A stretch of DNA of 64,000 nucleotides from Promerops cafer (Eukaryota > Chordata > Aves > Passeriformes > Nectariniidae), in the NCBI GenBank assembly GCA_013398275.1, contig VZSE01015149.1:1-64000 (forward strand). The letters run 5' to 3'. The position numbers and the translations under genes were made by a program. The notes beneath the pieces were generated by a model, which was not told the DNA's origin, ran no database searches, and saw only the letters and a list, made by a program, of their open reading frames with translations. This document shows, in pieces, positions 57,826-64,000 of this stretch (position 1 is the first letter of the stretch; each line of letters begins with the position of its first letter).

Positions 57826-58440
57826 TGGACAATTGGCAGAAATGGATGGCAAAGACCTAATGAAATTCAGCAACAACAAACCATGAATCCTGCCCTCAGA
57901 AAGGCAGAGCCCTACAGTGATGCAGACTGCAGTGGAGGAAATGAGGAGCAGCTCTGCAGAGACAGGCCAGCATCCCAGGGGACAGTTGTCTGAGAAGTTG
58001 TGTGCTCTAGAATCAGAGGAGGCCAGTGACACCCTGGGCTGTATGAATAAGAATGTGGTGCAGAGAGTGGGGGAAGTGATTATTCGCTGCTTGTCATGTG
58101 TGAAACCACTCCCAGATACTTGTGTTTGGTTTGGGGTCCCCACTGTAGGAAAAAACATCAGTAAAGTGGAGTGAGTGCAGCAGCTCCAGATGGGGGCTGG
58201 AGCACAGGAGGAGAGGCTGGGGAATGGGTTTGTTCAGCCTGGAGAAGGACGGCTTCTCTGGTGGGACCTGACAACAGCTGCCCATACCTACAGAGAAGGC
58301 TGCTGAGAAGCTGGAGCCAGGCTTCCCAGCTGTGCATGATGGAAGGACAAGAGGCAACGAAATTTGAAAGCAGCATGTTCTGTGTCCAGGATGTTGGACT
58401 AGAGACTTTCCATGGTCACTTCCAATCTAAATTATAGTAC
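57826..58440 (+). mobile_element. CR1 LINE (outer copy, right part to 3' end)
   Basis: CCTAATGAAATTCAGCAACAACAAA continues the ORF2 region where the left part stopped. CCTGGGCTGTATGAATAAGAA, TTCAGCCTGGAGAAGGA and GGACAAGAGGCAACG follow in CR1 order, ending with GTTGGACTAGAGACTTTCCATGGTC near the 3' end. Confidence 0.82.
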
Positions 58441-61400
58441 CGTGTCCTTATGAAGAGGCCTTTGCTGGAAAGCCCTTACAACACTAAGATTGTTGAGCCT
58501 GCCTGCACCTTTGCACTCTTGTAGTTACTATGTAGCAGCAAGGTGTTTTATAGAAAAAAATTATGTTACCTTATATTATTTATTTTTTTTAATTTTCTTC
58601 AAAACTGAGGAATTGCCCATCTGGAGAAACTGCATTGTGTCTATCCTGATCATTTTCTGAGCTATCCTGCTGTCTCTGCATGAGAGGATGGAAGTAGTAT
58701 TACAGTACTTGGGAGGTGAAGAAGCAACTAGGGAGGTAATCAGTAACTTCTGATATGTACCTAAAGCCATTCTTTCTCTATTATTCAGATAATTCAGAGT
58801 GCTGGTAACCCAATTTGAATTGCAGTCAATACAGAGTTTTGTAACACATGTAGTGGATATATTCACATCTGGTTTGCATCTTCGTCAATGAGCATAGGCA
58901 CAGTGAACCAGCTGACCTCACTGTAGTAAGCCAGGAAAGGCTAATGAATATGAGACTTGTGCTCCTGAGTTAATGGAGGGTATTTTCCCTGTGATTAGTT
59001 CACAGGATTGTTGCATTTCCTGAAAGAGACCTTTGGTCTTGCCAGTCTTTAGTTATGACATTATTGAAGTACACCTCACTAAGTATCTGCAGAAGAACAT
59101 AAGGAGAATCTCTTTATTACACCTTGTAATTCATCATGCCATTTTTCTTCTCTGGTATAATAAAATCTTCCTGACAGTTTCTGTAGAATTAGAAAACTGA
59201 CAAAGCATTTTCTCTTTGCCTTCATAGACCTTTGTATTGCTGAAAAACCCATGGGTTCTGTATGCAGCAGTGACTGTGCAGGACTTGAGACTAGAACAGG
59301 AAAGGTCCCTGTTTAAGGGTGGGGAGATGAGAAGGCTTTAAGTATTTTTTCCTTGTTCATGCTTTGGGATTTTTTTTTTGTTTTTCTGTAGTTTGCATGT
59401 TTTCATTCATTACAGACCTGGCTGATATTTCATTTTTGCACTAAATATGAAGTTTTTCCTTAATGAGATGAGGTCCACTACTAAAATTCACTTGTGTCAT
59501 TTTATGCTCGGTTGTGTCTTATATTCTTAGGTAAGTTTCATTTTCCAGAGACCAGCTTGCTTTAATCAGCCTTTTTGTTTTTTTTCTGTTATTTTCATGC
59601 ATTAAGAAGATTGATCTCATGCCTTACTCAGGAAACCATCAACAAGTCAGGCTGTTAACACAGCATACTACAGCACAGCAATGACAGCTGTTTTTCTGTA
59701 TGTATATTTGAAAAACCCCGCCTTTGCTCACAGAGATTATCTCGTCACAGGCCATACTGTTGGGAATGAGGCAGAGACAGGCTGTCTAATACGAAGTCAG
59801 TTGTTGCCATAAAAGAATTGGACAGTGTCTTTTCTAGAACAAGGCATAATCTTTCTGCTGCTGAGCCATGGCAGAATTTGGAGGCTAAAATAAACTTGGA
59901 ATTTTTAAAGGAATTACATTTGTTGTGTAAAAGTTCACAGAGTGCTAGAAGTCACCATATCTGATCACTGCATTCTCTTAGCCCCGCTGATGAGGAGTTA
60001 ACTTACTTTATAGGCACATGAATGCTGAAATAATAATGAAAAGTGGTTCTTGTATCTCAGCCAGGAAGGGCATGAATAACCCTAGGGACTACTGCAGTAC
60101 ATGTGGAGAGCATGGCCGCATGCTTTCCAGCTGGTTGGACTTTTCTTCATTACTACTGTGAACTCTGCAATCAAACCTCATTCTCTGTGGATATGCAGTA
60201 CATATGTGTGCAATTTGTCACTGGAACAGGCTTTCCAGGGAAGCAGCACCAAATCTGTCAGAGTTCAAGGAGCATCTGCGCAATGATCTCAGTCATATGG
60301 TTAATTGTTAGGTCATCATGTGAGGAGCAGAGTTGGACTTGGTGATCCTTATGGGTCCTTTCCAACTTGAGATATTTTATGATTCTAATTTCACCTCACA
60401 AGGACTCTGAGCACTGTGCCAGCTGGTTTTATTATGTGAAAGACAAAATTCTATTGGAGTATGTTGCTGCCAAAGCACATCTCTCTCTCATTATACTCAC
60501 AGAAATGTGTGTTTGCTAGTTGTCTGTAGCAAAGCAGCTTTTGTCTCTTGCTTTATCCTTACTTCTAGCCCAGCCATAGCTGAATACTGTATATGTCAAC
60601 AGCTGTTTCTAATCATTCTATTAGAGCTTGTATGAAAAGGACAATGAGGTTTTCATAAGGCATAGAGTCACAGGCATGCTGTCCTGAAGGTTATACTTCC
60701 TTTGGGAGTTGACTCTTGAAACATTGCAAAAGAGGGTGCAAAGTTATGCATTTTGGATCTGGATCTTGAACTGATGACTAAAGCAACATGAGACAGCATT
60801 TGGTGTGGAACATCATGATGAGTACACCTGTTAACATCCCACACACTGAGGAAAACAACCCCCAATAAGAAAGAGTTACACAGACTGCATCTTGTGCAAA
60901 GCTTTCCAGTACATTTGTAACCAAGAGAAACAGTTGGAAACAACATTAGTTGCTCCAATACATTTTGCTGGAAGTTATCAGACTTGTAAATTTGGGTTTG
61001 TGGAAAAGTACATTTCAAAGGCAATTACAGCGTTTTCACAAACTTGCGTGTTATACATGGAGGAGTGTGTAACATGTTAATAAGAGAAGATATGTTGCCC
61101 ATCTATATTGCTTGTGACTGTAATGCATGAATAGTTTTTTATCCTAACTGGTTTGACTGGGAACCCAGTGAGAATTTTTGTGTTTTCATCACTTTTATCA
61201 ATAATATCATTCGTTTGAGTTTATGACAAGAAGTATGGGCTTTGTTGTTGATGAAAAATGCTATGGTTTTGCTGTCCAAGTAGCATTTATTACCACTAAA
61301 GCAGTATCATGAGGTTGCTAGAATCTTACAGAGTGAACTAAGCCACAGTCTGTAAATTTCCTTAAAAGATTGCTCTTTTTTGTTTATTTCATTTTGTACT

Positions 61401-64000
61401 ATGGATCTGAGGTGTCGTACATATAGTTATGGATGGTTTGACTGGCTTGCAGAATCTGTGATTCCAAAGAAGAATAATATAGATATAGCAAATGTCTTCA
61501 TACACTTACTGCTGAGTTGTATTAGGAAATCAGCTTAGTCACAGCTCTATCTGTAAATTGCAGAATTAAGTTCTTTAGGATTTACTCCTGACTGGCTGAT
61601 CACTCAGTGCTGGAGTAGTCTGCTGGGTTGTTTTATCTCTGCGATCATCCAGTGTCATTTTTCTCAGTATCTTTCCTCCAAAGTGGACATTGATTTCTTA
61701 GAGAAGATGGAACATGATGAGACCGTAAGGATAGCTCCTTTGTGGGCCAGCCCCTGGTAGTCAGCCCCTGGGCAGTGGTCCACACCAGCTCTGAGGTCTT
61801 GAGGCTTCCAGAATCAAGAGCTAATTCTACACCCCTCCTAGTTAACAGAATGCTGAGTAGATTGTTCTTCAGAAACACAAGAAATTCTTGTCTAAAATCA
61901 AATTAATGTGGTCTCAGGAGCACTGCTGTGAGCTTATAGATTTCTAAGAGTACTTTCTCTTGTTCAAATGGATCAACTCACTATCAGGTGCAACTAAAGC
62001 TCTAGTTGCTGCTTTTTGTCAAATCTCTGCACAAATGAGGTTTGGTTTTCTCATCTATCATTTAGAAATGCTTAAGATGATTGATTCATGCTTTCTTTTG
62101 CCAATTAGAGGATTTTACTGACACCATTACCAGTCTTTGAGCTGTATGCTCCTTGTCCAGTTTCAGTCTGACTTTGCTCCTTTGCAGAAATTGTCTTTGT
62201 GGAGGGTATCACTCAGCCAGCATAACTAGAGAGCTAATTAAGGTTCTTGTAACTCACTGAAATGATGTATTAGTAGACTGTCCTGCTGAGTTTACTGTAA
62301 TGAAACTGAACTGCAGCTTGAACTAACCCATCAGACCCTTCCATTTCTATCCTTACAGCCACCATTAAAAGTAGGATGTTTCGAGGCCCACATGTCATAT
62401 TTTATAGAGAACTTTGTTATTTTTATCAGATCAGTGAATTCTTTGTTTCACTGGAAGGAGTTGTGGAAAGCCTGGCAGTAACTTTTCTAGAAATTATTCA
62501 AATGAATCATTCAGAAGATTAAGATTTGTTACTAATGAATGGATGAGAGTCTTGGCAATGCTTTAGCATGTCTAAGAGTATTTCCATACCTGAGGTAAAA
62601 TGGGCAAGGAGTCTACTGTGTTTCTCCTGTGCTTGTTGCTCATGCCCCAGAGCTGTTCTACATGCTCCTTATTTAGTTACTTATCTTTAAATATTTTAAA
62701 TGCTACCCTGTGGCTTGGGAAAGTGCTGGAAGGTCACCCCAAGTTAGTGGAATATATGTGCAGAGTCTCAGTGAAGGAAATTAATTTCTTAACATTCAGT
62801 AGCTGTTCATTCTAGAAGGTTTTCTTCCCTCATGTGGATCTGACAAATTGGCTTTCCTCCTGTAAACTTTGAAGTCCATCTCAGCTACAATTAACCTAGT
62901 AGTGATGACTGATTCTGTTTAAAGGCAAAGGAGGACTATGCAGGGGCTAGGCAGGAGGAACTCATGCAATCTGTAGTCTCTGCAGATAAACCTCTCAGCT
63001 AGGTGTAGTTATACTACAAAATCATTTGGCTTCTTTGCACAGTGTGCTGACAACATCCTGTTTTTCTGTATAGATTAAAAATGATTGTGAGAAATCAGAA
63101 GCAAGAAGATGAACACATGCATTTTGTACTTTGAAATTGCCTCTTCCCTCCTTTTTAAACAACAGACCTTCCAACTTAGTTTTATTTATACACAGACCTA
63201 TTCACCTTGGCATAAGTTTTTTCCCCCCTTCACAGGGAGTGGTATTTCTTTGTGTAAGGTACTGAATTTGTTAGCAGATTTCTTGGAAACAGCTCTTTCA
63301 GTCCACATAACTAATCTTGCTTTATAATGGGTGTTTAATACTTAGTAAAGCAAAAGAGTTGACATTTTCCTCTTGGTACCAGTTCAGCAACGTAATTAAG
63401 CACATTTTACTTTTGGGCTCATCAGAACCCCTAGAGATTTGAAGGGAAATAAGAAAGCCTTTTGTAAAAGTTTATTAAAAAAATAAATGGATGGAGAATA
63501 TAGAAAAAAAAGAAGATCTGCATGAAAGTAGTGGTTTTTCTATTACTTTCTTTTTTATTTCCATCTATTTATTATAGAACCATTTCTTTCTGGCACTGAA
63601 CCCTTGTGCAAAACTCTTGCTGTCCTGTAAAGGAGAAATTGAAGCTGTGCTGTGGCTGAGTCAGCATCCCCCAGCACAAACCTCGTAGGTTGCATCTCTT
63701 CATAAATCTCAGTGTGGGTGGCATGCTGAAGCTGGGCCAGAAAGACATAAGACATGGAAGGAGAACAGTGGTGAAGAACACAACTCAGAAGATGGGGTTG
63801 CATGTCCACAGACAGTACTGTAGTGTGAAATCATGAAAAGCTTGTGAACATTCTGAACACTTCTGCAGTTAAGGAAGATACAGATTCAGCAAAGCCTGAA
63901 TGCACCCTCTTCATGCAGTGCAGTGTTTTTTGTGGAGGCCTGGATAAGCCCATGTGTCTACATGGTATCTATGCAGGGCAGTGCAGAGATATTCTGTAGA
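58441..64000 (+). other. PGM5: PGM5 intron 6, last part in the window
   Basis: Mostly unique-looking AT-rich sequence plus one short CR1 tail at 60210-60386. I looked for the next PGM5 exon (VPVYETP, GEESFGTGSDH) and did not find it. Confidence 0.7.
60210..60386 (+). mobile_element. CR1 LINE 3' tail
   Basis: CACTGGAACAGGCTTTCCAGGGAAG, GTTCAAGGAGCATCTG, GTTGGACTTGGTGATCC and the terminal TATTTTATGATTCT form a + oriented CR1 3' end of about 175 bp. Confidence 0.88.

Overview
The window is vertebrate nuclear DNA, most likely from a bird. Coding sequence is split into short exons with GT-AG introns. At least eight CR1 LINE pieces are present, CR1 being the dominant retroposon of birds and other sauropsids, and no Alu, B1 or L1 sequence was seen. 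The two genes are neighbours on human chromosome 9 (ZNG1/CBWD and PGM5). In birds this block belongs to the Z chromosome (established knowledge; Z linkage here is inference).

Layout. 1-18,572 is the 3' half of ZNG1 on the + strand: nine coding exons from 6,842 to 18,572, a 3' UTR to about 19,020, and the 5' exons lying left of the window. The first intron seen carries an antisense, heavily deleted gammaretrovirus-like endogenous retrovirus (about 180-4,390) with one recognisable LTR, a tRNA-Pro type primer-binding site, a GC-rich repeat-filled leader, broken gag, a protease piece and an integrase C-terminal piece. 19,045-31,254 is intergenic with one CR1 tail and a C18 tract. 31,255-32,200 is a CpG island at the start of PGM5. 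PGM5 exons 1-6 lie at 31,601-31,883, 38,405-38,567, 41,141-41,287, 45,368-45,493, 48,696-48,886 and 49,775-49,929. The rest of the window is intron 6, with several CR1 copies, and the remaining PGM5 exons lie to the right.

The genes are unrelated in function. ZNG1 is a zinc-transferring GTPase of the COG0523 family. PGM5 (aciculin) is a phosphoglucomutase relative that has lost the enzyme's consensus residues and works at muscle and cell junctions. They are in the same orientation and about 13 kb apart.

Most notable: (1) a decayed genomic copy of part of PGM5 exon 2, with its splice donor, sits in PGM5 intron 3 between two CR1 pieces; (2) a 984-bp direct duplication abuts a run of Ns on both sides in intron 4 and is probably an unmerged contig overlap; (3) the 30-N gap in PGM5 exon 1 has a length incompatible with the reading frame, and only about 8 bases should be missing; (4) one CR1 is inserted inside another near 57 kb; (5) the retrovirus lost most of pol by an internal deletion. 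I found no new multi-gene system.
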